From Polynucleobacter sp. (GTDB taxonomy: Bacteria > Pseudomonadota > Gammaproteobacteria > Burkholderiales > Burkholderiaceae), in NCBI GenBank assembly GCA_023257325.1, contig JALRCP010000159.1, positions 1 through 10,628 of the forward strand: a DNA stretch of 10,628 nucleotides, in the 5' to 3' direction. Positions 1-6,100 of this stretch are shown one piece after another. Within the stretch, counting starts at the first letter, position 1; each line of letters starts with the position of its first letter. The notes below the pieces were generated by a model. That model saw nothing but the letters and a program-made list of their open reading frames with translations, made no database searches and was not told the DNA's origin. Made by a program: the position numbers and the translations under genes.

Positions 1-628
1 ACAAACCTTTATAGACAACTGTTCTGGCTGACATGGATGTTACGAAATACTCTTTACCGTGCTGCAATTTCAAAGCTTGTATCGCATGGCTACCAGTTTT
101 GCGAATCACATACAGTTTTCTTTCAAGCGCATCGGTCGTCATGATGTCGCGCCCACGACCAATGAAAATTTGACGTATCACTGGTTCTGTTTTACGAACC
201 GTTGGAGACATCGGCATGTTTTTGTCGACTGGTACATCACGCCATCCCAAAACAACTTGACCTTCAATCCGGACAGTTCTCTCCAATTCTTGCTCACATG
301 CCAATCGTGAAGCACTCTCTTTTGGCATGAACACCATACCCACACCATATTCACCAAATGGAGGAAGTGTCACACCTTGCTTAGCCATCTCTTCGCGATA
401 GAACTGGTCAGGTATTTGGATCAAGATACCTGCACCGTCACCCATCAAGGGATCTGCACCAACTGCTCCACGATGATCAATGTTTTCAAGAATCTTCAAA
501 CCTTGTGTCACGATATCGTGTGATTTTTTACCTTTGATATGCGCCACAAAGCCAACGCCACAGGCGTCATGTTCATTGACGGGGTCATAAAGACCTTGCG
601 CTTCTGGGCGCAGTGATGATGTAGTCAC
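1..628 (-). CDS. gltB: Glutamate synthase (NADPH) large subunit, N-terminal part, cut by window edge
   Basis: This is the glutaminase end of GltB, the large subunit that with GltD converts glutamine plus 2-oxoglutarate to two glutamates in the cytoplasm. The frame is open for 209 codons from a GTG at 626-628 to the left edge, so only the class II glutamine amidotransferase domain is visible of a family usually near 1500 residues. The translation has NEHDACGVGF at 18-27. Cys23 is the expected nucleophile, exposed after removal of a propeptide of about 22 residues. DHRGAVGADPLMGDGAG follows at 51-67, typical of GltB. The GTG start is chosen because AAGGA lies 6 nt upstream and the propeptide length fits. 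Transcription seems to start from its own promoter in the 629-730 region rather than from the upstream dgt/RAYT genes. The identification is secure; nothing can be said about the missing synthase domains. Confidence 0.96.
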   Translation of the reverse strand, partial: MTTSSLRPEAQGLYDPVNEHDACGVGFVAHIKGKKSHDIVTQGLKILENIDHRGAVGADPLMGDGAGILIQIPDQFYREEMAKQGVTLPPFGEYGVGMVFMPKESASRLACEQELERTVRIEGQVVLGWRDVPVDKNMPMSPTVRKTEPVIRQIFIGRGRDIMTTDALERKLYVIRKTGSHAIQALKLQHGKEYFVTSMSARTVVYKGL

Positions 629-634
629 GGTATG

Positions 635-639
635 TCCTT
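635..639 (-). promoter_or_regulatory. gltB ribosome binding site that fixes the GTG start
   Basis: The minus strand reads AAGGA here, with 6 nt before the GTG at 626-628. This spacing and the lack of another initiator close by support the GTG as the gltB start. Confidence 0.75.
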
Positions 640-654
640 GATAAGTTGTTGATG

Positions 655-671
655 GCCTCAATTGGTGAGGC
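655..671 (-). other. Short hairpin in the gltB leader
   Basis: The sequence shows a perfect 6-bp inverted repeat, GCCTCA and TGAGGC, with a 5-nt loop. It lies in the presumed gltB untranslated leader, about 26 nt before the start codon and between the candidate promoter and the ribosome binding site. There is no U-tract, so it is not an obvious attenuator. A role in mRNA stability or translation control is only a possibility. Confidence 0.4.
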
Positions 672-701
672 TTACCCACGTAAATATTGGGGTTTTGATG
701 A

Positions 702-730
702 ACTATAGGGGATTACCCCTGTCTACGCAA
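702..730 (-). promoter_or_regulatory. Candidate sigma-70 promoter for gltB with a palindrome in its spacer
   Basis: On the minus strand TTGCGT (725-730) is followed after exactly 17 nt by TATAGT (702-707). The -10 matches the consensus at five of six positions, the -35 at three of six. The expected transcript start is near 695, giving a leader of about 65 nt before the gltB GTG. The spacer is occupied by AGGGGTAATCCCCT (707-720), an inverted repeat with 5-bp arms, which would suit an operator. Which regulator would bind is unknown. The promoter is predicted by eye only. Confidence 0.5.
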
Positions 731-766
731 TAAAAATAATTAGTGTCTGTCACCAATTATTTTTAT
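730..766. repeat. AT-rich inverted repeat, 12-bp perfect arms
   Basis: ATAAAAATAATT (730-741) and AATTATTTTTAT (755-766) are perfect reverse complements around a 13-nt centre. Within the centre GTG (743-745) can pair with CAC (751-753) around the loop TCTGT. The element sits between the 3' end of the RAYT-like gene and the gltB promoter, touching its -35. It overlaps the left half of the REPIN-like pair described separately, so it is probably part of the same repeat. The stem is nearly all A/T, making it a poor intrinsic terminator. Confidence 0.7.
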
Positions 767-799
767 GACTTTAAAGAAGTTATTTTAATTAGGGACAGA
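746..799. repeat. REPIN-like pair of inverted short repeats beside the RAYT gene
   Basis: A 14-nt unit TCTGTCACCAATTA (746-759) recurs in inverted orientation as TAATTAGGGACAGA (786-799). Twelve of 14 positions can pair, with mismatches at the two variable positions, around a 26-nt centre. Two inverted short palindromic units next to a REP-associated tyrosine transposase gene are the known arrangement of REP/REPIN elements, the DNA substrate of that family. The repeat lies 50-104 nt beyond the stop codon of the gene at 850-1536. Assignment as a REPIN is inference: it needs many copies elsewhere in the genome, which one window cannot show. Confidence 0.5.
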
Positions 800-849
800 G
801 TAATGAGTTATAGGGAAATTACTGCACCAAAATAATGCAAATTAGCCAT

Positions 850-1536
850 TTAAATCTTCTTCGGTCGCCCTGCCTTTTTAGGCACCAAGTGACGAGCTAC
901 TTTCGTAGCTAACTGAGTCAAGAAGCTTTCACTGGCCATTGGCCACCCATAATTTAAGTGATCACTTACTTTTTTGGCCTCAATTGAGCCCAAGCTATCA
1001 GAAACCACCTTTTTCCAACTCAACTGACGCTCAAAAGGGGTATTGCCCAAAGCCCAATACAAAGGATGGTCAGAAATCCAAGGAATGATCTCTTCACCGA
1101 TGTGATGACGATAACTAGACCAAACCCAATCCTCTGAACGCTGAACTAAGCCCAAGCGACTTGGATTTTGCTCAATGAACTTTTGGCACAGCAAAAAGTA
1201 GGACTCAGGTTCTAGCAAACAAGATTTGAAGCGTCCCTCCCACACTGTTCCAGTTTTTCCATGGGTTTGGTTATAGAGCTGCGCATAACGACGCCCAATT
1301 GACTGCATGACTCTTGATGCACTGTCATTGTTTTTAGGTGTGGCAAGAATATGCACATGATTGGGCATCAAAACATAAGCATGTATGGCCAGTTCATACT
1401 CACGAGCCGCATCTCTTAACCATTCCAAATAGGATCTTTTATCCTCATCACTTGAGAAGATGGTTTGCGAGTTATGCCCTTTGACCATGATGTGAAGGGG
1501 ACATCCAGGAACAATGACGCGCGACAATCTCGCCAT
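850..1536 (-). CDS. REP-associated tyrosine transposase-like protein (Y1/IS200 type, RAYT), possibly catalytically altered
   Basis: This 228-residue protein belongs to the Y1 HUH single-strand transposase family that processes REP sequences. The N-terminus (MARLSRVIVPGCPLHIMVKG) is typical of the beta-proteobacterial group. The metal-binding HUH motif is in MPNHVHIL, with His60 and His62. The conserved TVWEGRFKS block is at 97-105. The helix that should hold the nucleophilic tyrosine reads QKFIEQNPSR (118-127), where relatives have a Tyr in the pattern RYIExNPVR. The residue here is Phe120, codon TTC at 1177-1179, so DNA cleavage may be lost. The C-terminus ends in KKAGRPKKI, an AT-hook-like basic tail. 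The ATG lies 2 nt after the dgt stop codon with no good ribosome binding site, suggesting translation coupled to dgt. The frame is intact, so it is not an obvious pseudogene. REPIN-like repeats lie just downstream. Family assignment is confident; activity is doubtful. Confidence 0.88.
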   Translation of the reverse strand: MARLSRVIVPGCPLHIMVKGHNSQTIFSSDEDKRSYLEWLRDAAREYELAIHAYVLMPNHVHILATPKNNDSASRVMQSIGRRYAQLYNQTHGKTGTVWEGRFKSCLLEPESYFLLCQKFIEQNPSRLGLVQRSEDWVWSSYRHHIGEEIIPWISDHPLYWALGNTPFERQLSWKKVVSDSLGSIEAKKVSDHLNYGWPMASESFLTQLATKVARHLVPKKAGRPKKI

Positions 1537-1538
1537 GT

Positions 1539-2648
1539 CTACACCATCAACTTCTGAAATTCTTTATTGGCATACCGGTCGGTCATGCCAGCAATGTAAT
1601 GCGAAATGCGACGATAGAATTCATCGTCAGGCCGGAAATCACGCGGAATTTGCTCAGGCTGCTTTTCGTAAATCTGAAACAGCGAGTGAATGATCTTTGC
1701 TGCATCCGCTGTCATTGCTTGAACTTGAGGATGACGATAAAGATTTTTAAACAAAAAACGTTTCATCTCAGTGGCCTGCTCACGCATTTGAGAAGAAAAA
1801 CCTAACAACGGCGGACTTGCTCTCACATCATCAATGGATTGAGGGGCGTGCTCTGATAAACGACGCTCAGTTTCTTTCACCAAATCATCGACAAGCACAT
1901 GAATGATGTGCCGAATCACTTCGCACACCAAACGACGCCCACTCAAATGAGGAAACTGCTGTTCCACTCGCCTTTTTTGCTCTTGCCAAAGGGTAACCTC
2001 AGCCAACTGCTCAACAGAGATTAAACCTGAACGAATGCCATCATCAATGTCATGGTTGTTGTAAGCAATCTCATCGGCACAATTGGCTAGTTGAGCTTCC
2101 AAACTGGGTTGCTCACCCTTTAAAAATCTTTCACCCAGACGGCCTAGCTTTTCAGCATTTTTTTTCGAGCAATGTTTCAAGATTCCCTCGCGGGTCTCAA
2201 AGGACAGGTTCAATCCATTCCATTCTGCGTAACGCTCTTCCAAAAAATCAACCACCCACAAACTTTGTAGATTGTGCTCAAAACCACCATGATCTTTCAT
2301 GCACTCATTCAAGGCATCTTGACCCGCATGGCCAAAGGGCGTGTGCCCCAGGTCATGCGCCAAAGAAATGGCTTCCACCAAATCTTCATTGAGTTGCAAT
2401 CTTCTGGCGACCGCTCGCCCAATTTGGGCAACCTCCAGGCTGTGAGTTAAGCGAGTTCGAAAATGATCGCCTTCATGGTTTAAAAAAACTTGCGTCTTGT
2501 ACTCAAGACGTCTGAAGGCGGTTGAATGAATGATTCTGTCGCGATCTCGTTGAAATGGACTGCGACCAGATTGAGAAGGCTCAGAGGGCTCTGGGTGTAA
2601 GCGCCCCAGAGTTTGATCAGAATGGGCAGCGTAACAAGCTAGAGTCAT
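1539..2648 (-). CDS. dgt: dGTPase-like HD-domain deoxynucleoside triphosphate triphosphohydrolase
   Basis: The 369-residue protein is of the dGTPase-like type, which cleaves dNTPs to the deoxynucleoside and triphosphate in the cytoplasm. The HD metal site is complete: His69 in [10 protein letters not shown], His98-Asp99 in [12 protein letters not shown], and Asp192 in the [14 protein letters not shown] segment. His102 and His107 are also as in the family. The region [20 protein letters not shown] (35-54) is a strong family signature, and the C-terminal part fits the HD-associated domain. Length matches the shorter dGTPase-like class rather than the about 500-residue E. coli Dgt. The ATG at 2646-2648 begins MTLACYAAH, a plausible family start, but there is no clear ribosome binding site. 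It follows the aroB stop by 8 nt, so coupling is likely. Substrate preference cannot be read from sequence. Some relatives act against phage, but the setting here is housekeeping. Confidence 0.94.
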   Translation of the reverse strand: MTLACYAAHSDQTLGRLHPEPSEPSQSGRSPFQRDRDRIIHSTAFRRLEYKTQVFLNHEGDHFRTRLTHSLEVAQIGRAVARRLQLNEDLVEAISLAHDLGHTPFGHAGQDALNECMKDHGGFEHNLQSLWVVDFLEERYAEWNGLNLSFETREGILKHCSKKNAEKLGRLGERFLKGEQPSLEAQLANCADEIAYNNHDIDDGIRSGLISVEQLAEVTLWQEQKRRVEQQFPHLSGRRLVCEVIRHIIHVLVDDLVKETERRLSEHAPQSIDDVRASPPLLGFSSQMREQATEMKRFLFKNLYRHPQVQAMTADAAKIIHSLFQIYEKQPEQIPRDFRPDDEFYRRISHYIAGMTDRYANKEFQKLMV

Positions 2649-2656
2649 TAATCACA

Positions 2657-3739
2657 CTAACCAACATTCATGGCCTGAAGTGTTTCAATCACGTATCGAT
2701 CCTCAACCGCTTGAATTTTTGAGCGACCCAATCCATCCAATAAGATGTATCGCACTTCGCCACCTTCAGCTTTTTTATCAACACTCATGAGCTCCATGTA
2801 CCTGGCTACGCCTAATTGAGGAGGAACAGTTGGCAAATGCAGTGCTTCAATGATTTTCTTTAAACGAAGTGCCTCATCTTGCTTTAGCAAGCCTAAACGA
2901 ACGGATAAATCAGCGGCCATCACCATACCGCAACCCACTGCTTGACCATGCAACCATTCGCCATAACCCATGCCGGCCTCAATCGCATGACCAAAGGTAT
3001 GCCCAAAATTGAGAATGGCACGAATACCGCCCTCTTTTTCGTCCTGAGCCACGACTTGAGATTTGATCTCGCAGGAACGTTTGACAGCAAACTCCATGGC
3101 GGTGGGATCACATGCATTAAGAGCCGTCTGATTTTTTTCTATCCAATCTAAAAAATTAGAATCAGCGATAGCGCCATGCTTAATGACCTCAGCCAAACCA
3201 GCTGCCAATTCCTCAGCCGGCAAAGTTTTTAATGTATTCAAATCTGCAATCACAGCCTGCGGTTGGTAAAACGCACCAATCATGTTTTTTCCAAGCGGGT
3301 GATTAATGCCAGTTTTACCGCCTACGGATGAATCAACTTGAGACAGTAAAGTAGTGGGCACTTGAATAAAACGAATACCGCGCATATAGCAAGCGGCAGC
3401 GAATCCAGTCATATCGCCAATGACTCCGCCGCCCAAGGCCACCAAAGTCGCTTTGCGATCAGCTGAACTCTCTAACAAACCATCAAAGATTTTTTGTAAA
3501 ACTTCCCATGTTTTGAACTCCTCACCATCTGGCAAAACAATCAATTTAACTTTTTGCCCCAAGCTTTCTAGTGCTTGAATAACTGATTGTGCGTATAAAG
3601 GGGCTACGGTTTCATTGGTGACTACGGCTGTCAACTGGCCTTTGAGATGTTTTTTATACAGCTCAGCCTGACCAATTAAATTGGAGCCAATATGAATGGG
3701 GTAACTGCGCTCACCCAAATTGAGTTGAAGTGTGTTCAT
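2657..3739 (-). CDS. aroB: 3-dehydroquinate synthase
   Basis: AroB catalyses the second step of the shikimate pathway, turning DAHP into 3-dehydroquinate with NAD+ and a divalent metal, in the cytoplasm. The 360-residue length is normal. The NAD-binding glycine-rich loop is [15 protein letters not shown] (101-115). The segment [20 protein letters not shown] (126-145) is the family signature. The metal ligands are in place as Glu184 (AEVIKH), His247 (NFGHTFGHA) and His264 (WLHGQA), the same positions I recall for the E. coli enzyme. The ATG at 3737-3739 overlaps the aroK stop by four bases (ATGA). It has no purine-rich site upstream, so translation probably depends on ribosomes finishing aroK. 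The aroK-aroB pair is a common proteobacterial arrangement. Confidence 0.98.
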   Translation of the reverse strand: MNTLQLNLGERSYPIHIGSNLIGQAELYKKHLKGQLTAVVTNETVAPLYAQSVIQALESLGQKVKLIVLPDGEEFKTWEVLQKIFDGLLESSADRKATLVALGGGVIGDMTGFAAACYMRGIRFIQVPTTLLSQVDSSVGGKTGINHPLGKNMIGAFYQPQAVIADLNTLKTLPAEELAAGLAEVIKHGAIADSNFLDWIEKNQTALNACDPTAMEFAVKRSCEIKSQVVAQDEKEGGIRAILNFGHTFGHAIEAGMGYGEWLHGQAVGCGMVMAADLSVRLGLLKQDEALRLKKIIEALHLPTVPPQLGVARYMELMSVDKKAEGGEVRYILLDGLGRSKIQAVEDRYVIETLQAMNVG

Positions 3740-4260
3740 GAGGAAAGTTCAAATTGCATCATTAGTGTGTTCACCAATTGAGTCACGCTGGGTTTACCAG
3801 TGTCAATCACATGATGGGCTGTTTCTCTGTATAAAGGATCGCGAATTGCAAACAATTTCTCTAATGTACCCCTAGGGTCATCATTGTTGAGAAGTGGTCG
3901 CCCTTTATCGTTTTTAGTTCGTAACCACAACTCATGTGGCGTAGCTCTTAAATAGACCACCACCCCTCGATCATGAAGACGTTGCCTGTTTTCTGGCAAA
4001 AGCACTGCGCCACCGCCCGTTGCTAAAACCAGGTTTTTTTCTTGGGTTAATTCATCAATCACTTGGGCTTCTCTTTTCCTAAAACCCTCTTCACCTTCCA
4101 TTTCAAAAATGGTCGGAATACGAACACCACAACGCGCTTCTATTTCATGATCAGAATCAACAAAACGTCTTCCTAACTTTTTAGCCAATAAGCGCCCCAC
4201 GGTGGTTTTACCGGCGCCCATCACTCCAACTAAAAATATGTTTTCAGGAATACTGTTCAT
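3736..4260 (-). CDS. aroK: Shikimate kinase
   Basis: This 174-residue P-loop kinase phosphorylates shikimate at the 3-position with ATP. The Walker A motif is GVMGAGKT (12-19). The shikimate-binding acidic pair appears as Asp35 and Asp37 in [14 protein letters not shown] (60-64) supplies the conserved Arg, TGGGAV (81-86) is the glycine-rich substrate loop, and KGRPLL (119-124) belongs to the lid, with Arg140 in IRDPLY completing the active site. All key residues are present and the length is normal. The start follows the pilQ stop by about 10 nt without a recognisable ribosome binding site, and the stop overlaps aroB by 4 nt. This places it in the middle of the pil-aro-dgt transcription unit, as in many beta- and gamma-proteobacteria where aroKB follow pilQ. 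Confidence 0.98.
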   Translation of the reverse strand: MNSIPENIFLVGVMGAGKTTVGRLLAKKLGRRFVDSDHEIEARCGVRIPTIFEMEGEEGFRKREAQVIDELTQEKNLVLATGGGAVLLPENRQRLHDRGVVVYLRATPHELWLRTKNDKGRPLLNNDDPRGTLEKLFAIRDPLYRETAHHVIDTGKPSVTQLVNTLMMQFELSS

Positions 4261-4270
4261 ACATGAGATT

Positions 4271-5356
4271 CTACTGAGCCTTTTGACTAGAAACCAAGGT
4301 TGGGGTTAAAAAAATTAATAATTCTGTTTTGTCTTTGAATTTGGCTTCCTGTCTAAAAAGAGCGCCGATCAATGGAATGCCACTAAAAAATGGAACCTTG
4401 GCATCATCTTTTCGCTCCATCTCTTGAAAGATACCCCCCAAAATGACTGTGCCGCCACTCTCGACCAAAACTTGAGTCTTCACGTGCTTGGTGTCAATCG
4501 CAAACCCTTGCTCTGTTTTAAGCCCAATGCTGTCTTTATTGATGTCGACCTCAAGAACAATCATGTGGTTCTTCTGAATACGTGGCTTAACTTCTAAACG
4601 AAGGTTGGCTTTCCTGAATTGCACCTTGGTGGCCCCCTGTCCTGCTGCGGATTGATACGGCAATTCGGTACCTTGCTCAATCAGTGCCTGAGTATTTTCA
4701 GCAGCCAGAACTCTGGGGTTCGAGACGATATTTCCCAGGCCATTGGATTCAAGGGCAGATAGCTCAATGTTTAGAGCCTGAGTTGCTTGCTTGCCCAACA
4801 AGGTAATCGCTGCAGTTCCGGGTTCAAATCCATTGAGGCCTGCTGCAGCCAGTGCATGATTTGACTGAAAACCAGGCGATTGTTGATAGGCTAATTTAGC
4901 CCCTAAGTTTTGAGCAAAACGTCGTTCTGCTTCAACAATTCTGGCCTCAATCATGATTTGGCGCAATTCTTGAGAAGATCCATTTTGCCAATGCATGTCT
5001 TTTTCTTTTTGGCGTTGATCAAAGTTTTTAAGTTCTTCGTGCGTAGCAATCCACATCACACCCCCATTGATTCGATACGACAGTCCTTTACTGGCAATGA
5101 CTGCTTCAAAAATTGCCTCCCAAGAACTGTTTTTCATGTGCAGCGATGTTTTACCTTGAACTTTGTCACTCAAAATCAAATTGAAGCCACGCATCTCAGC
5201 CAATAACTGCAATAACTGTCGCAATTCAATAGAAGCAAAATGAAGGGTCATAGGTTGATTTTGCAAATGTGTATTGGCAATGCCAGGTAAGGGCTGACCT
5301 AATGACGCATAGATAAGAGCCAATAACGCTTTAAGCAACATTCGTTTTGACTTCAT
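4271..5356 (-). CDS. pilQ: Short PilQ/HofQ-type secretin (type IV pilus or DNA-uptake outer-membrane channel)
   Basis: This secretin would form the outer-membrane ring through which type IV pili or competence pseudopili pass. Residues 1-27 look like a Sec signal peptide ([20 protein letters not shown], cleavage perhaps after the Ala in GIA). An STN/N-type domain spans about 36-105, and the secretin core about 130-355. The core shows [20 protein letters not shown] (210-229), the [16 protein letters not shown] strand (295-310), [14 protein letters not shown] (321-334) and the terminal LLIFLTPTL. At 361 residues it is about half of a typical PilQ: the N-terminal AMIN domains and an extra N-domain are absent. 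It therefore resembles short HofQ/ComE competence secretins. GGAG lies 8 nt before the ATG, and the start overlaps the upstream stop by 4 nt. The frame is unbroken, so shortness is not a frameshift. Confidence 0.9.
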   Translation of the reverse strand: MKSKRMLLKALLALIYASLGQPLPGIANTHLQNQPMTLHFASIELRQLLQLLAEMRGFNLILSDKVQGKTSLHMKNSSWEAIFEAVIASKGLSYRINGGVMWIATHEELKNFDQRQKEKDMHWQNGSSQELRQIMIEARIVEAERRFAQNLGAKLAYQQSPGFQSNHALAAAGLNGFEPGTAAITLLGKQATQALNIELSALESNGLGNIVSNPRVLAAENTQALIEQGTELPYQSAAGQGATKVQFRKANLRLEVKPRIQKNHMIVLEVDINKDSIGLKTEQGFAIDTKHVKTQVLVESGGTVILGGIFQEMERKDDAKVPFFSGIPLIGALFRQEAKFKDKTELLIFLTPTLVSSQKAQ

Positions 5357-5961
5357 TGTGCCGGCTCCATCATGACCACTTTTTGATGACCCTTTTTTGA
5401 TTCAAGAATTAATCGTTCTTGATCAAAGTGTTTGATGAAGTAATGATGTCCAATAGATTGGCCCAATCGATAAAGACTGGATTGATCCTCAATCTCAATC
5501 AAAGCTTTGGGGGACTTGCCCCCTTGAATAGAGCCCCAGTAAGTAATAGGACCAAGCTTTAAAAACTCATCCTCAGCATCTGAACCCATCCCCTCATTAC
5601 TTTGATGGGGAGTCGATTCCTTAACTTGAGAGGCTTGAACTGGGAATTTTTCGAACTTCACCGTCAATGCCTTGATCTCTTGCCTGATTTGACGAACCAA
5701 ATTCTTCTGCTCTTGAATACTGAGCGTGTGATTGCTGACCATCAGGACCAAATAAGCCAAAGTCAGCAGATGAATGAGGCTTAAAACAATGATTCCCCGC
5801 ACCCCAATCAACTTTTTCCAAAGATTGAGTTGAATGAGGTTCTTTAGTTGCGACAATTGAACTAGCCACTCAAAAAGACCGGATGCTTTCTGCTTGGACT
5901 GATAAAAATCTTGCTTTAAATGTGATTCGTAAGAATCGGATGTGAGGGCTCTTTTAATCAT
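5353..5961 (-). CDS. Bitopic inner-membrane protein with PilP/GspC-like C-terminal domain
   Basis: I do not recognise this 202-residue protein by overall sequence, but its layout is informative. A basic cytoplasmic N-terminus (1-54) precedes one strong membrane segment (about 55-76, RGIIVLSLIHLLTLAYLVLM). A short charged helix with coiled-coil character follows (about 80-105), then a Ser/Glu-rich linker (108-135). The C-terminal domain (136-200) begins ITYWGSIQGGKSPKALIEIE and contains SLYRLGQSIG, similar in pattern to the small beta domain of PilP and GspC proteins that contact the secretin. The membrane-plus-coil part resembles PilN/PilO. It may replace several pilus assembly proteins in one chain. 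It is the first gene of the minus-strand operon and overlaps pilQ by 4 nt, which fits a secretin partner. The start is uncertain because the only strong ribosome binding sequence is 20 nt upstream. Confidence 0.75.
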   Translation of the reverse strand: MIKRALTSDSYESHLKQDFYQSKQKASGLFEWLVQLSQLKNLIQLNLWKKLIGVRGIIVLSLIHLLTLAYLVLMVSNHTLSIQEQKNLVRQIRQEIKALTVKFEKFPVQASQVKESTPHQSNEGMGSDAEDEFLKLGPITYWGSIQGGKSPKALIEIEDQSSLYRLGQSIGHHYFIKHFDQERLILESKKGHQKVVMMEPAQ

Positions 5962-5963
5962 TG

Positions 5964-5988
5964 AGAGATTGTCTTGATATCCCTCCTT
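5964..5988 (-). promoter_or_regulatory. Displaced Shine-Dalgarno with possible masking hairpin before the PilP-like gene
   Basis: The minus strand has AAGGAGG (5982-5988) but its last base is 20 nt from the ATG at 5959-5961, too far for normal initiation, and no usual initiator codon lies at the right distance. AGGGAT (5979-5984) can pair with ATCTCT (5964-5969), including one G-U pair, around a 9-nt loop. This would cover part of the Shine-Dalgarno. It may be a translation control element or may simply indicate a weak start. Confidence 0.35.
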
Positions 5989-5995
5989 GCAAAAA

Positions 5996-6058
5996 GTCAG
6001 ACAATTGCTGACTAAATGTCAGATTTTTGGCAAATTTTTGTCAGATTTTGTCTGACAA
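5996..6058. promoter_or_regulatory. Cluster of five GTCAG/CTGAC boxes in the divergent pil-mrcA spacer
   Basis: The pentamer occurs as GTCAG at 5996, CTGAC at 6008, GTCAG at 6018, GTCAG at 6040 and CTGAC at 6052. Start-to-start steps are 12, 10, 22 and 12 nt, roughly whole turns of DNA. Adjacent copies form three inverted repeats. The best is TTGTCAGA (6038-6045) and TCTGACAA (6051-6058) around TTTTG, followed by five Ts. The array sits between two divergent genes, so a shared operator is the simplest idea. A plus-strand terminator is less likely because only antisense transcription would reach it. No known binding consensus is claimed. Confidence 0.5.
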
Positions 6059-6088
6059 TTTTTCAGCACTGTTGATTCAAGCTAACTC

Positions 6089-6094
6089 TATAAT
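6089..6094 (+). promoter_or_regulatory. Perfect TATAAT -10 box placed for a leaderless mrcA transcript
   Basis: TATAAT ends 6 nt before the mrcA ATG at 6101, so initiation at the usual distance would begin at or next to the A of the start codon. No Shine-Dalgarno sequence precedes this ATG, which agrees with a leaderless message. No good -35 hexamer is present at 16-18 nt. The box could be fortuitous in AT-rich DNA. Confidence 0.5.
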
Positions 6095-6100
6095 CCAACC

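Noticed and set aside
59..310. 83-codon open frame on the plus strand
   Set aside because: It lies opposite the gltB coding frame, has no ribosome binding site and no protein-like character; gltB explains this stretch fully.
850..1536. A complete IS200/IS605 insertion sequence
   Set aside because: There is no tnpB or omega-RNA partner, no recognisable left and right IS ends flank the gene, and the 5' end abuts dgt. The REP-associated type fits better.
1599..1805. Plus-strand open frame inside dgt
   Set aside because: It is antisense to the conserved dgt C-terminal region, with no initiation signal; a shadow frame.
1539..2648. dgt as a phage-defence dNTPase
   Set aside because: Some dGTPases act in defence, but this gene sits in a conserved aroK-aroB-dgt housekeeping run with no toxin, sensor or mobile-island genes around it.
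4910..5206. 98-codon plus-strand frame inside pilQ
   Set aside because: It is antisense to the STN and early secretin domains, and the composition follows the complementary gene; a shadow frame.
4271..5356. pilQ as a truncated pseudogene
   Set aside because: The signal peptide, STN domain and full secretin core are in one open frame with normal start and stop overlaps, so it is a short-form secretin rather than a broken one.
6038..6063. Intrinsic terminator on the plus strand (8-bp stem plus five Ts)
   Set aside because: It has the shape, but nothing upstream is transcribed on the plus strand, and it lies between divergent genes among other copies of the same box; an operator is more plausible, though blocking antisense transcription cannot be excluded.
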